Positions 21,085 to 30,850 of a stretch of DNA of 64,000 nt are shown here, piece by piece; position 1 is the first letter of the stretch, and each line of letters begins with the position of its first letter. The translations under genes and the position numbers were made by a program. The stretch is from positions 4,371,949-4,435,948 of the forward strand of contig RPFO01000034.1 in assembly GCA_009746045.1 (NCBI GenBank), in the 5' to 3' direction. Source of the DNA: Mesostigma viride. Lineage: Eukaryota; Streptophyta; Mesostigmatophyceae; Mesostigmatales; Mesostigmataceae. The notes beneath the pieces were generated by a model. It was given only the letters and a program-made list of their open reading frames with translations, did not search any database and was not told the DNA's origin.

Positions 21085-23206
21085 GGCATCGGCCTTTAAC
21101 ATGGCATCGGAATGAGGGGGGTTGTGATCTTTCCCAATCGGGCAAATTTTTGCCTGGGCAGCATTTCGGCAAGAACTTTCGGAATTCTAATCCGTTGGTG
21201 CCACTCAACATGTCCACGGAATCAGCATCAAATTGCGCATCTATTGAACCAAGTCCGGCGTCGTTCCGTGGAGTATTGCGTCGGCTACGAATTTTCTTGC
21301 GGCAGGCCCTGTTTGCTCCGAATTTCGACCTTAAACGACCTCTTGCATGAGCTTCACTAAACATTCAGATTTCTACATTGTCGGCACTTGGGCGCAGCGG
21401 TTCACGCTTTATTTTATTACCCTGGGTGACTACCGGTTGCCAGCCGTGACCAGCCTTGCAAAGCCCAAGACCCCTTTGTTCTTCTGAGAATACAACGAGC
21501 TTGATGGCGCCTATATAAAGCGACCACAAATGTTTTAAACGGTGGGCCACCTTCCAGGCGACATGGGGTTTCTTTTTCCTAGTTCCAGCCAAGCATTATT
21601 CAGATTTTTTGCCAGTCGCCATGGTTTGGAAGCACCATCGTACATGAGCAGCTATGCACGGACCACTACAACGGCATCAACTACAATGCTCCATCCCACG
21701 TCGGTGCGGGGAAATCTTGCAGCATCCACCTGGTTCTCCTCTCGCACCCTTGGCTTTTCTTCAATGGGAAACAGCTCGTTTAAATGCCGCTCGCCAGCCG
21801 CAGCAGCCGTCATTAGTTAAGTGGCCAGTGACAGCCAACTGCCGCACGCAGCCGTAGTGCAGTACCCAGCACGCGCCATACAGCATGATAGGATATAGTA
21901 GCAGCAGTCAGCCACACACCACAGCCTGACTCGCTTGTGGTAGTTGTTGCAACCAGCTGCAGATACCTACCAGCACCCCATCAGCATGGCAGCACACAGT
22001 CGCAGCAGCCAGCAACACACAGCAGCCTGATCAGCTCTTAGTAGTAGTTGCAGCCAGCTGCACGTACCTGCCAGCCAAATCGCCACTTCAGACCAGCATC
22101 AATGCCACCAGCCAGCAGTACGCAGCCGTCTAGTCAGCGGTTAGTAGTCACTGCAGCTAGGTGCCTGTAGCTGCTCACACCCACTGCGGTCGTCGCCAGC
22201 TCCTGATAAATGATTCCAGAGCGACTCCTGCCATTACCAGCTTTTACGTCCACGATTTCTGCTGATTATTACTCCAAGGGGGGCACCCTTCCAGGGGCAT
22301 CTACACACGGGGCCGAGCTGGATCCAGTCCTTGTTTTTTTTTTTTTTTCCCAGTATTTCTACGTGACCTGGGGCACCCTGTTCTTCACCTGGCGCACTCC
22401 CAGGGCCACTTGGGGGCCATGTGACCCTTAGCTCCAACTGCTACTCTTGCCTATTTCTCCTTTCAGCATGACCGGGTTAGCCGTGTAAGGGGGGGAGAGC
22501 TTGGGTTTCTTTATACCCGACTACCCTCACTATCCATGTGTTACTTGCCAGGGGGGGTGAGCTTGTATACGGCATTTGGTGCAAGGGGCATGTCAGGAAT
22601 ATGCCCCAATATGCCTGACAAGTCTAGCACTTACTAATCTAGATAAAGTTCGGGTAGTCCGTAGTTAAGTCAGAACAACCTACAACGCCAGTATGACTGC
22701 GTAGAGCTCATGTTTGGCTACAACTTTGCCACTAGAATCACCTTGATCTGAGCTCTAGGTAGAAAGTTATGAGTCTTTTCATATATATGTGCCTGGTCAC
22801 TATACGGCACTGTAGTACAATCCATGTCGTGTCATGTGGCGCATGGCCCATATAGGACAGGCGCCAATAATTCAATTCGTGGCACCTGGACCGTCAGCTA
22901 GGCGTACCTAATTCTGTCTGCCATGGTACAACCATGATTTGCCAGCAGGCAGCATCTAGCACTGGTTAAGTGTTGCCTAGCTGTCATGTTAAGTTAATTA
23001 TGTTGTGGTCCTGCCGACCAGCCATATAGGTGGTGGCTGGGCTACACGCCAGACATCCTCTCTGACCACCACTGTTCTAGAAAATGGCACCTTTCAGCCA
23101 TGGTGGTTGACAAAATATTTCCATCATGACAAAGTCGTAAATGAGGTCATCATTATTAATGTAATATCAACAACCTCCCATGGTCACAGCATGACATTTT
23201 TGACAT
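21085..23206. mobile_element. Unidentified 2.1-kb insertion in the Family B 3' UTR
   Basis: Comparison with the inner copy (GACCCATCCACCATG at about 15718) shows that 2.1 kb lies between CCCAT and CCACC here. I see no clear terminal repeats. CAT is present at both edges, so a 3-bp duplication is possible. The interior has no recognisable protein. It contains three diverged units of about 100 bp at 21895-22175 (CAGCAGxCAG...CAGCTGCA...TACC), a run of about 15 T at 22334-22348 and G-rich runs near 22480 and 22550. It could be a non-autonomous DNA element or a retro-insert. Confidence 0.6.
21895..22175. repeat. Degenerate tandem repeat of about 100 bp
   Basis: Three units start near 21897, 21998 and 22105. 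Each runs from a CAGCAGTCAG-like start through AGCCTGA or CGTCTAG, TAGTAGT or TGTGGTAG, and GCAGCCAGCTGCA-like sequence. Confidence 0.5.
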
Positions 23207-23266
23207 CCACCATGCTGGTGAGGTGGCGACAGGTCCCCTGATTTTCCACGGTTGGAACGAGTATAG

Positions 23267-23911
23267 TGTCAAGGGTATATTTTACCCTATGTGCCCAACT
23301 ACCTGTTTATATTTAATTCTGGCCGTCATGTTGTAAACGGAGGACTAATTAGGGTTGCGTCATTATTAATCGCACCCGCCTACCGTATTTCAGGCCGATA
23401 ATTAAATAGGTTAGGAAGGGCTCGCCGTGATAATTACGGCACAGTTTATAGCACTAGAAATAGTGCCGTACAGCGAAAGTTATTGTATGCCGAAGTTGTA
23501 CTATTTCCGGCACAAGACTTAACGCACTGTAGGTGCCGACGGTACCATCCTCGGCCCACTATTCCGTGTTGGATATTTCTACCGACACGAGTTACTAGAT
23601 GCCCCGTACTTAATGCGCTGGCATGTTAGCAAGACTTCTAGAATGTACGACTCTGAAGTTAAGTCGTTAAGTTATTGTCTTGCGCATAGCCGCCACCTTT
23701 GGTGGATATAGGCACGATGTTTGTGCTCGATGCCTTCACCTTACCTGTCCTAGCTGTCAGCTATGGACGATAATGGTCCCCACCCGGGAACCGCACCATG
23801 GCTTTGGCGGTCAAACGGTGGCAGTCCGTAACCTAAATATGAAATGAATAAATCGTCTATCAATTGTCTCAAGCAGTCTTGACGACCAAGGAATCAACCA
23901 AATTTCTGACA
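23267..23911 (+). repeat. 5' LTR of the short LTR element
   Basis: TGTCAAGGG...CTGACA, 645 bp. The bases after it (CAAAGCCATTACAC) do not give an obvious tRNA primer-binding site. Confidence 0.9.
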
Positions 23912-24689
23912 CAAAGCCATTACACAAATTCACCCTATGGACGTCAATTAGCGAGACCCGCCTGAAAATGGCGAGAGACGTAATGTATTTTCATGCATTA
24001 TTATGGTCCGGAGGTTCGCGGCGTTGCTGTCGTCAAGCCGCATTGTAATTCCAGGAACTGGCCCAGTGCCGCGGCCTGATCAACCGCAGGCCTTATATTG
24101 CCAGATTCCAGGAAATTTTCCCCAGATTCCAGAGTGTGGCCGCGGCACTCATGCCAAATGCTGCTGAAGCTAGAGCCATACACGAGCTCAAGTTCAAATC
24201 GCGGCGGAGGCGAATTCGCAGCCCTCTTTGTGAAATTTCATTTTTTGCTGGGTGATCATGTCGGCCAGGCGCGGTATCCGCCTGCATTCTATGACTCGAA
24301 TTTTTGTGAAGGCCGAGAAGCTAAGTGCGCAGGAGCCCAGCTGCCGAGAAGCCAAGTGCCGCAGAGCCGAGAAGCCAAGTGCGCAGGAGCCCAGAGCCGA
24401 GAAGCCAGTGCCATCCACGAGTTAAGGAAATCGGGATTTTTTGTTCCGGTTCATGTCATCGGGTTCTGATGCTAAGCCCTGTATTCAAAAGCACACATTC
24501 GGGTTTTTTGTTGCTAATCCCCATGTCCAAAAGCACAAGTGTCAACCTCGCCTAAGCTCCAGTTTTTGTTGCAATGGTTCACCATGGAATGTTATCCCAA
24601 GTAAGGGGGGCTATACACCCTACCTAAGCTAAAGGAAAAGTTACAACCATTGGATTATACCATAGTACTGGCTAGTTGAGCAAGGGGGG
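23912..24689 (+). other. Interior of the short LTR element
   Basis: It is non-coding. At 24311-24415 the motif GCCGAGAAGCCAAGTGC recurs four or five times as a degenerate 15-30 bp repeat. The polypurine tract AAGGGGGG is at its right end. Confidence 0.6.
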
Positions 24690-25334
24690 TGTCAAGGGTA
24701 TATTTTACCCTATGTGCCCAACTACCTGTTTATATTTAATTCTGGCCGTCATGTTGTAAACGGAGGACTAATTAGGGTTGCGTCATTATTAATCGCACCC
24801 GCCTACCGTATTTCAGGCCGATAATTAAATAGGTTAGGAAGGGCTCGCCGTGATAATTACGGCACAGTTTATAGCACTAGAAATAGTGCCGTACAGCGAA
24901 AGTTATTGTATGCCGAAGTTGTACTATTTCCGGCACAAGACTTAACGCACTGTAGGTGCCGACGGTACCATCCTCGGCCCACTATTCCGTGTTGGATATT
25001 TCTACCGACACGAGTTACTAGATGCCCCGTACTTAATGCGCTGGCATGTTAGCAAGACTTCTAGAATGTACGACTCTGAAGTTAAGTCGTTAAGTTATTG
25101 TCTTGCGCATAGCCGCCACCTTTGGTGGATATAGGCACGATGTTTGTGCTCGATGCCTTCACCTTACCTGTCCTAGCTGTCAGCTATGGACGATAATGGT
25201 CCCCACCCGGGAACCGCACCATGGCTTTGGCGGTCAAACGGTGGCAGTCCGTAACCTAAATATGAAATGAATAAATCGTCTATCAATTGTCTCAAGCAGT
25301 CTTGACGACCAAGGAATCAACCAAATTTCTGACA
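24690..25334 (+). repeat. 3' LTR of the short LTR element
   Basis: It has the same length and sequence as the 5' LTR. The Family B 3' UTR resumes directly after the TSD. Confidence 0.9.
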
Positions 25335-25339
25335 TATAG

Positions 25340-25779
25340 GAGCTTGTGTTTTGCATGTGCTTCGCGTAGATGTTGTGTCTGGTTCGATAAGGGGCAGCAG
25401 ACCGGCGCCGACTCCCGTCTGGGGGTCAGCAATGTTTTCTGATGAGCTGTTGTGGGTGATCTGTGGGGTTTCGCCTAAGGTCCTGAAGGTTGTACATACT
25501 TCTCAAGTTCTTAGCTGAACACCTATGGGCTGCCACAGTTGGCCAACCTCTTGTACATGGGTAACACAACGAGCCTCCCGGGAAGGGATAGGGACTCATT
25601 GTAATTTGTTTGTGCTCCTGAACCAGTATGGGTGCTATGTACATATAATAAGGAATCCAAGCTGACTGTCATGCCCAGCGGGTTGTGACTTGTAGTCGGG
25701 GAGGATGTCCAGTACCCATTGTGTGTGTTTGTATGTAGACTTGTGTGAGCTGCTACAGCTCAAGAAAAGAAAGGATTGG
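25340..25779 (+). other. Last piece of outer Family B 3' UTR with polypurine tract
   Basis: It matches 15785-16285 of the inner copy apart from the 60-bp duplication found only there. GAAAAGAAAGGATTGG (25764-25779) directly precedes the 3' LTR. Confidence 0.75.
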
Positions 25780-26467
25780 AGTTAACGCCAAGCGCATAGG
25801 CGTGATCCTGATTTGGCATTTCTCTGCGATTCCAGCGGCACCGGAACGAGTTCATTCCGACAAGTATCAAGAAAGTTATGGCATTCCGACTTCCCGGTCG
25901 CGCGCGAGCGCGAGCCGGCTGTTCTTCTAAGTCGGACGTGAATATTTGCCGACGACATATGGGGTCGACAGTAATTCCTGGGCTGACAGGAATTAGGTGC
26001 TAAACCTACGACGGTATTGGATTAATACGTCGTACGCAGGAAATAGGAACCTTAACCTGTGGTCTGTTGGTACCGCAGGCTTAGTCCTAGGTGCAGATGC
26101 AATAGTCACTGTGGACTGTGCTCTGTGGTCACTGTACCTGTATGGCAGACCTACTGTATAGGAACTGGGCGCTGTACAGGTAGTGAATACTGTACCGGGA
26201 GTGTTATTACTGAGCAGGCCTCCTAGGCTGCTCAGGACTAGCAAGCACAGTGCACAAGTATATAAAGAATAGGCCAGTGCCAATTGGGCATCTCTTGCGA
26301 GCCCGCCTCACGTGTGTTGCCTTGACTTGGCAAACGCGTGTACAAGCCTCAAGTGTGTGAGCGCTGTAACATTATCCAATTTTAACAAAGCTCCGTTTCC
26401 AACCATATTCACACATTGCTGCATTGCAACCATATCCTTACATATTGCGTTCATAAGAACGTTAACT
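25780..26467 (+). repeat. 3' LTR of outer Family B
   Basis: 688 bp, AGTTAACG...CGTTAACT, with TATATAAA at 26259-26266. It is followed by the TSD CTAGC and then by Family A gag coding sequence on the other strand. Confidence 0.9.
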
Positions 26468-26472
26468 CTAGC

Positions 26473-27954
26473 TTATCCTCTTTCTTTTTTGGATCAAACC
26501 TGGGCCTACACAAGGCCATGTTGGAGGTTGTGGTCGTTCCTGCAGGTGGCTGCTGCTGCTGCTGCTGCTGCTATTGCTGTTGCTGCTGCTGCTGCTGCCG
26601 CTCCCCGCCCTCGTGACGTGTTGGTGCAGACTCTTGGGTGCCGTGTCCTCCCCCGCCCTGGTTGCCCCCCCTCTCTCCGTCATCCTCCCCCTCGTCCCTC
26701 CTACGTTTTGGCTGTGGCGTGCATGCCTCCTCCGGTGCCCTTCGCTTTCAATGCTGGCTTCAGCGAGGCCACCAGCCTCGCCACCGTGTCGGCTAGCCTG
26801 CCATGCTCCGCCGGGGTGAGCTCCCTCCCCTCGTCCAGCATCTGCTGGGCCAACTGGAGTTGCCTCCGGATGTCCTCCCGGTGCGACAATGTCGCTGGAC
26901 CGGGTTCGCCCCGGTGCGTCACCCTGGTTCGCGCCGCTGTGCCATCTCTGTTAGATATGGTGTGCGTGGGCTGCGACATAAAATGGTACAATTGCTCGGT
27001 GGAGATCCGCTCATCCGGCATTAAACCAAACTCAGCTCTTACCGCCTCCCCCATGCATCCCCTCACAGCAGCCTTCTTGATGTTCTTGGACATACGGCGT
27101 CGCTGCTTGAGCATACGCCGCTCCAGCCTGCCGACGCTCGCCTCCCAGATGGCCAGCTTCCGGCGGTAGCGCTCCTCGGCTTCCCTACGAGCCGGCCCCT
27201 GCAGTGGTGCCAGCTCGGCGACCTTCCTGTATTTCCAGGACTTCATGTCGCGGGTCAGACGCTCACACCGCACCTTGGTGTGAGACATCTTCACCCTAAT
27301 CCTCGCCGCGAGCGCCTCCGCCCTGTCGCGCTCTTGCTGCCCGCGCAGCTTCCTCTGCTCAATCGCAACGCGCCTGCGCTGCTTCTTCGCCCTCTCCGCC
27401 TTGAAGACCTCCATCCTCCGCTTCGCCTCCTTCTCGCGCTCCTGCATGGCTGGTGTCATCTCCACCAGGTCTTCCGCGTCCGACGCCGACGGTCCCGTCA
27501 GGGAAAACTCGGACTCTTGGAGAACCCCGTCGATCTCCCGCGGGATCGTCTCAGACCTGCGAAGACGTTGAAAACACGCCAGGTCGCCCCGCCTGACCAC
27601 CTCGTAGGTCGGCGAGGCCGGCCTTCTCAGGGCCGCGCGGACCCGTGCAGCATCCTCCATCTGCATTGCCCTCTCACGTGACCGCAGATCCTGCCGCCTC
27701 TCCTCCGCGGACTCCTGCTCAGCAAGGCGACGTGCCAGAACAGCATCGGCTTCCACCTGCGCCGAGCGTGCCTCATCTGCCGATGAGGGCTGCATGCCAA
27801 ACAAGCCGAGAGAGCTGGACTCGGACTCCTCGCCCGACTCCCCGCCAGTCTTCTCACCCGACGAGGTGACGCCCGGCCCCGCACCACATGGTGCATATGG
27901 CGGACCCCGCGGAGCACGTGCCACCACCGGCGTCGAACCCCTCACCCGACGCAT
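26473..27954 (-). pseudogene. Family A gag, N-terminal half, charged coiled-coil and poly-Gln tract
   Basis: The minus-strand frame from 27954 (MRRVRGSTPVVARAPRGPP) to 26701 encodes 417 residues. It is highly charged with long Arg/Glu-rich helices (RRQDLRSRERAMQMEDAA, AKRRMEVFKAERAKKQRRR), so it is probably a coiled coil. A second frame then carries a CAG run (about 26548-26599) reading poly-Gln with one in-frame TAG. It ends FDPKKKEDKL, which joins in frame to VFPGLPEGHT at 4592 when the Family B element and one TSD are removed. Arg/Glu coiled coils before the Gag core may be assembly regions. The frame change and TAG suggest decay. Confidence 0.6.
26548..26599. repeat. CTG/CAG trinucleotide repeat
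   Basis: About 17 CTG units with ATT, GTT and CCG interruptions. On the coding (minus) strand of Family A gag it reads CAG/CAA, poly-Gln. Confidence 0.8.
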
Positions 27955-28119
27955 GAGAGCATCCCGTTTCGTTTAAGTGGTCAGCCGGAGCGGCTGCTTA
28001 GGTTTTAGCGGGCAAGTGTTCGAAGCGCGTCATTGGTGAATTACTCGGGAACTTGGGTTTCCCCGCGAAACTCCAACCGCACGTTCAGATTTCCAAATCT
28101 CAAGTAAAGTTCGGCGCAA
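27955..28119 (-). other. Family A leader beside the Family C insertion
   Basis: No gene. GTTCAGATTTCCAAATCTCA and its flanks at 28083-28119 recur at 34439-34476, showing that the sequences on both sides of Family C belonged to one tandem-repeat array. Confidence 0.5.
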
Positions 28120-28124
28120 CTTTC

Positions 28125-28553
28125 AGTTGAACGCCCTTCACCGCTGGCTAGCACGCCGGCGATGGAGACGGGATTTTTGTTGTTTGGGGAACCGATTGTG
28201 GGAGGCTGAGCCCGCAGCCGCCACTGATTGCTATTGAACCCTTGCTGCTGGCCAGGCCGCAAGGAGCTCAGCGGCGCGGCGCTAACCGATAAGGCATGCT
28301 CGAGCCTCTAACCCGAGACTACCGGTAGGCTACCGGATAGTGCATGCTCGAGCCTCTAACCCGAGACTACCGGCACTCAGCGGATCTGTGCTACCGAGGG
28401 CGACGGTTCTCTGACCGTCCCGGCGCGCACTGGCTTCCGTACCTTGCTTAGGCACCGACTAGCATCTAGACACCAATCTTTGATGCCCACCTGACTAGGC
28501 GCCCAGGCCGGCGACTACCGGCCAGCGGATAGATGCCACTCGGGAGCACAACT
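28125..28553 (-). repeat. 3' LTR of Family C
   Basis: The 429-bp LTR contains a 32-bp direct repeat starting GCATGCTCGAGCCTC at 28294 and 28342. It is preceded on the minus strand by the purine tract AAAAAGAAAGTATGGG. Confidence 0.9.
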
Positions 28554-28569
28554 CCCATACTTTCTTTTT
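28554..28569 (-). promoter_or_regulatory. Polypurine tract of Family C
   Basis: Read on the minus strand, AAAAAGAAAGTATGGG abuts the AGTTG end of the 3' LTR. It matches the Family B tract GAAAAGAAAGGATTGG at 13 of 16 positions. It is the likely primer for plus-strand DNA synthesis. Confidence 0.65.
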
Positions 28570-28891
28570 AAATAATTATCATAAATTATTTAAAGCGAGG
28601 GGCAATAGGGTAGCACTGACCCTACGTACGTTCAAGTAGAGAAACACGTAACGGCACACTGACCGTCCCCAAATCCTAAACCCCAAGGAGGGTGCCCTAC
28701 GCTGGGATCTGAGCACGCCAAAAACACCCGGGCTTTGCTCCCGGCCTCCTTTTCTACTTGGGTGCAACTGCACCACATGCATCATTATTAGGCACACTGG
28801 CCGCCTGTCAGGTCTAGGGAAATGTATTCACAGATGAAAGAAGCGCCCATTCCCATGCAAAAAGACGACAGGTCACACGGTAAAAAAAAAC
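28570..28891 (-). other. Family C 3' UTR
   Basis: About 320 bp between the pol stop and the polypurine tract. It has an AT-rich palindromic stretch (TAAATAATTATCATAAATTATTTA at 28568-28591) and no gene. Confidence 0.5.
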
Positions 28892-30850
28892 TCATGTCAT
28901 CATGAGCTGCCGCAGCAGCTTGTACTGAGGCCCCGACAGCATCGCTGGCTTGGTCAAGGCATCGGCAATATTCTCGCTCTCGGGGATCCACCGCCGCTCA
29001 TCCAACACCGTGGCGGACTCGGCCAACACAAGGTAATCTAGTTTGGTGGTGGAGGCGAGCGGGTTATTCAGAAACTCAATTATTGACTTGCTATCTGTGC
29101 ACAGCCGCATGCGGAGCGACAGCGCCACGCGGGCCTTATCCGCAATCCATTGCAAAAGATGCTGCACATAACACGCATGGTCGACAGCGGAAATGAACGC
29201 GCGACACTCCGCGCGATTGCTGTCTACCACTACCCGCTGATGGATGCGGCTATACCAGTCGACAATAGTGGGCTGCCCAGTGGGGCTATCAAGAAAAAAG
29301 ATGGCCGCCTCCCGCGCGCGCAGCTGCGTGATGGTACGCGACTCCAGGTTCGCGTCAGAGTAAATGGTCATTGCCACCGGGCGGGTGATATCAACCCCCC
29401 ACACGCGCAGGCCCGGTGACGCCAAGACTTGCGTCCGAAGATGCTGCGCTCCCATGCCCGCAAGCACGGCGTCGGGCGCACGCGCGTAGATGGACAGGTC
29501 GGGTCGCACCGTGCCCGCGAGCCACCCCAGCTGGCCGCGCAAGTGCGGTCCCGCGGACGCATCCAGCCGCTCAGGCAGCGATTGCGCGAGCTTGTCGGCG
29601 TATTCCTGCTTGGCCGCCATGTCAATGCACCAGCCAACCGGTGTGCGGTGCAAAGTGTAGGTTAGGCCACAGAAAGGGACGGGGGTGTCGGGGTCCAGCC
29701 ACAACGTGCGGCTAGTGGGCAAAAGCTTGGCCACAGCGGTTATGAACTGCCGGACCCACGCCCGGGGTCCAATAAGCCGCCAGTCATCCCCATGCCATTG
29801 CATGAACGCGGGCTCGTGTGGGTTGGGTGTGTGGATGTGAAAGAGGTTGCTATCGATGCGGGAAAACACCGCCCCCATGCTAGCAAAGATGCGTTCAGCC
29901 GTCTTGCGAAAGATGATGGGGCTAGACTGCAGGCCCTCCACACCAAGGAGAAGCCGCAAGTACACACACCGCAGCTCCCCCTGCCACACCAAAGGGACCT
30001 TGACCACATACACCGTGCCACGCCACACTTCCTCGGCCACTGCCGGGTCGCTATGGAGAAAGGCCCGCTGAAAATCTGAGCAGGCCATGGCATAGTCCAA
30101 CCCCCGATCCAACAGCCCCAAGAACACCGATGTTAACACCCGGCTAGTGGTCTGCGACAGCCCGGGCGTAAACAATTCCTCCTCCGACAACTCAGACGAG
30201 CCCCTAAACTCCGTGACACAGGGCCGTACATGAAATGTGACAGGGTCAGTGGGGAGGACCTGCTTATACTTGAGCACAAACTTCAAGTTCAGCTTTACCG
30301 CCCCTTGCGGCACCTCCATCAACTCCCCATACACCCCATACATCGCCCACTCCAGCTGCGCGCGCAAGAAAGCCGCGCGCCACTTATGGAACTTGACAGG
30401 GTCACGGCAGTCCTCCTTAAACTGCGGATAACTAACAGGAGATTTAGTGGCGATGCTCCAGGGAAAAATGCCAAGACTGCTGGGGTGACACTTCTGCGGC
30501 TGCGTGACATCGGCTACCAGCGGCTCTGCCGTATATTCCGCCCCGCGAATGGCCCCTACTGCAGTGGCATAATCCTCAGGGTGATTAATAGCCTCGGGGG
30601 GACCCCGGCCCGTGAGGGCTGCAAGCGCTACGTGATATTGGTACAAGCCTATGCTCCCCACCCCCTCGAGGGTCACCAAGCCGGCTGACACAGAAAACCC
30701 GGGGAGGGAAACAAAAGGGTTACCTATGAGGGTGATCCCCTTGTAACCCTCTAGCACTTGCACAGGGACATCTACCCCTAGGATGGGCATGAGCACCTGC
30801 CCAGCCACCTTATAGGCCCGCTGCCCGTCAAACCCCGCAACTCCTTCCAA
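28892..30850 (-). CDS. Family C pol, part 2: protease end, RT and RNase H
   Basis: This 652-residue frame continues pol after a one-base slip near 30835-30850. Residues 5-55 are the protease second half (VAGFDGQRAYKVAG, ITLIGNPFVSLPG). The RT runs about 160-430, with NLKFVLKYKQ, CSDFQRAFLHSDP (motif A Asp259), LLGVEGLQSSPIIF and QWHGDDWRLIG (motif C at 353-356), then VPFCGLTYTL. RNase H is at 495-635 with YSDANLESRT (Asp499), SNRAECRA (Glu548), LCTDSKS (Asp586) and SENIADALTK (Asp630). The catalytic sets of RT and RNase H are complete. The RT family is copia-like, but HGDD replaces YVDD. Confidence 0.88.
   Translation of the reverse strand: MEGVAGFDGQRAYKVAGQVLMPILGVDVPVQVLEGYKGITLIGNPFVSLPGFSVSAGLVTLEGVGSIGLYQYHVALAALTGRGPPEAINHPEDYATAVGAIRGAEYTAEPLVADVTQPQKCHPSSLGIFPWSIATKSPVSYPQFKEDCRDPVKFHKWRAAFLRAQLEWAMYGVYGELMEVPQGAVKLNLKFVLKYKQVLPTDPVTFHVRPCVTEFRGSSELSEEELFTPGLSQTTSRVLTSVFLGLLDRGLDYAMACSDFQRAFLHSDPAVAEEVWRGTVYVVKVPLVWQGELRCVYLRLLLGVEGLQSSPIIFRKTAERIFASMGAVFSRIDSNLFHIHTPNPHEPAFMQWHGDDWRLIGPRAWVRQFITAVAKLLPTSRTLWLDPDTPVPFCGLTYTLHRTPVGWCIDMAAKQEYADKLAQSLPERLDASAGPHLRGQLGWLAGTVRPDLSIYARAPDAVLAGMGAQHLRTQVLASPGLRVWGVDITRPVAMTIYSDANLESRTITQLRAREAAIFFLDSPTGQPTIVDWYSRIHQRVVVDSNRAECRAFISAVDHACYVQHLLQWIADKARVALSLRMRLCTDSKSIIEFLNNPLASTTKLDYLVLAESATVLDERRWIPESENIADALTKPAMLSGPQYKLLRQLMMT

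Larger units (their letters stand above)
23267..25334 (+). mobile_element. Short non-autonomous LTR element (TRIM/LARD type)
   Basis: Two 645-bp LTRs (23267-23911 and 24690-25334) read identically as far as I compared them. They start TGTCAAGGG, end CTGACA, and are flanked by the TSD TATAG (23262-23266 and 25335-25339). The 778-bp interior has no Gag or Pol similarity. GCAAGGGGGG directly before the 3' LTR is a normal polypurine tract. The identical LTRs argue for a very recent insertion by enzymes supplied in trans. Confidence 0.92.
4598..26467 (+). mobile_element. Family B LTR retrotransposon, outer copy, with nested insertions
   Basis: Both LTRs are 688 bp (4598-5285 and 25780-26467), run AGTTAACG...CGTTAACT, and are flanked by the TSD CTAGC (4593-4597 and 26468-26472). 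The interior reads ORF1, gag, UGA, integrase, protease, RT and RNase H. It is broken by three later insertions: a second Family B copy (7315-16985), an unidentified insert (21085-23206) and a short LTR element (23267-25334). The target was the Family A gag gene; removing this element restores the frame DPKKKEDKL-VFPGLPEGHT there. Several frameshifts make this copy inactive. Confidence 0.9.
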
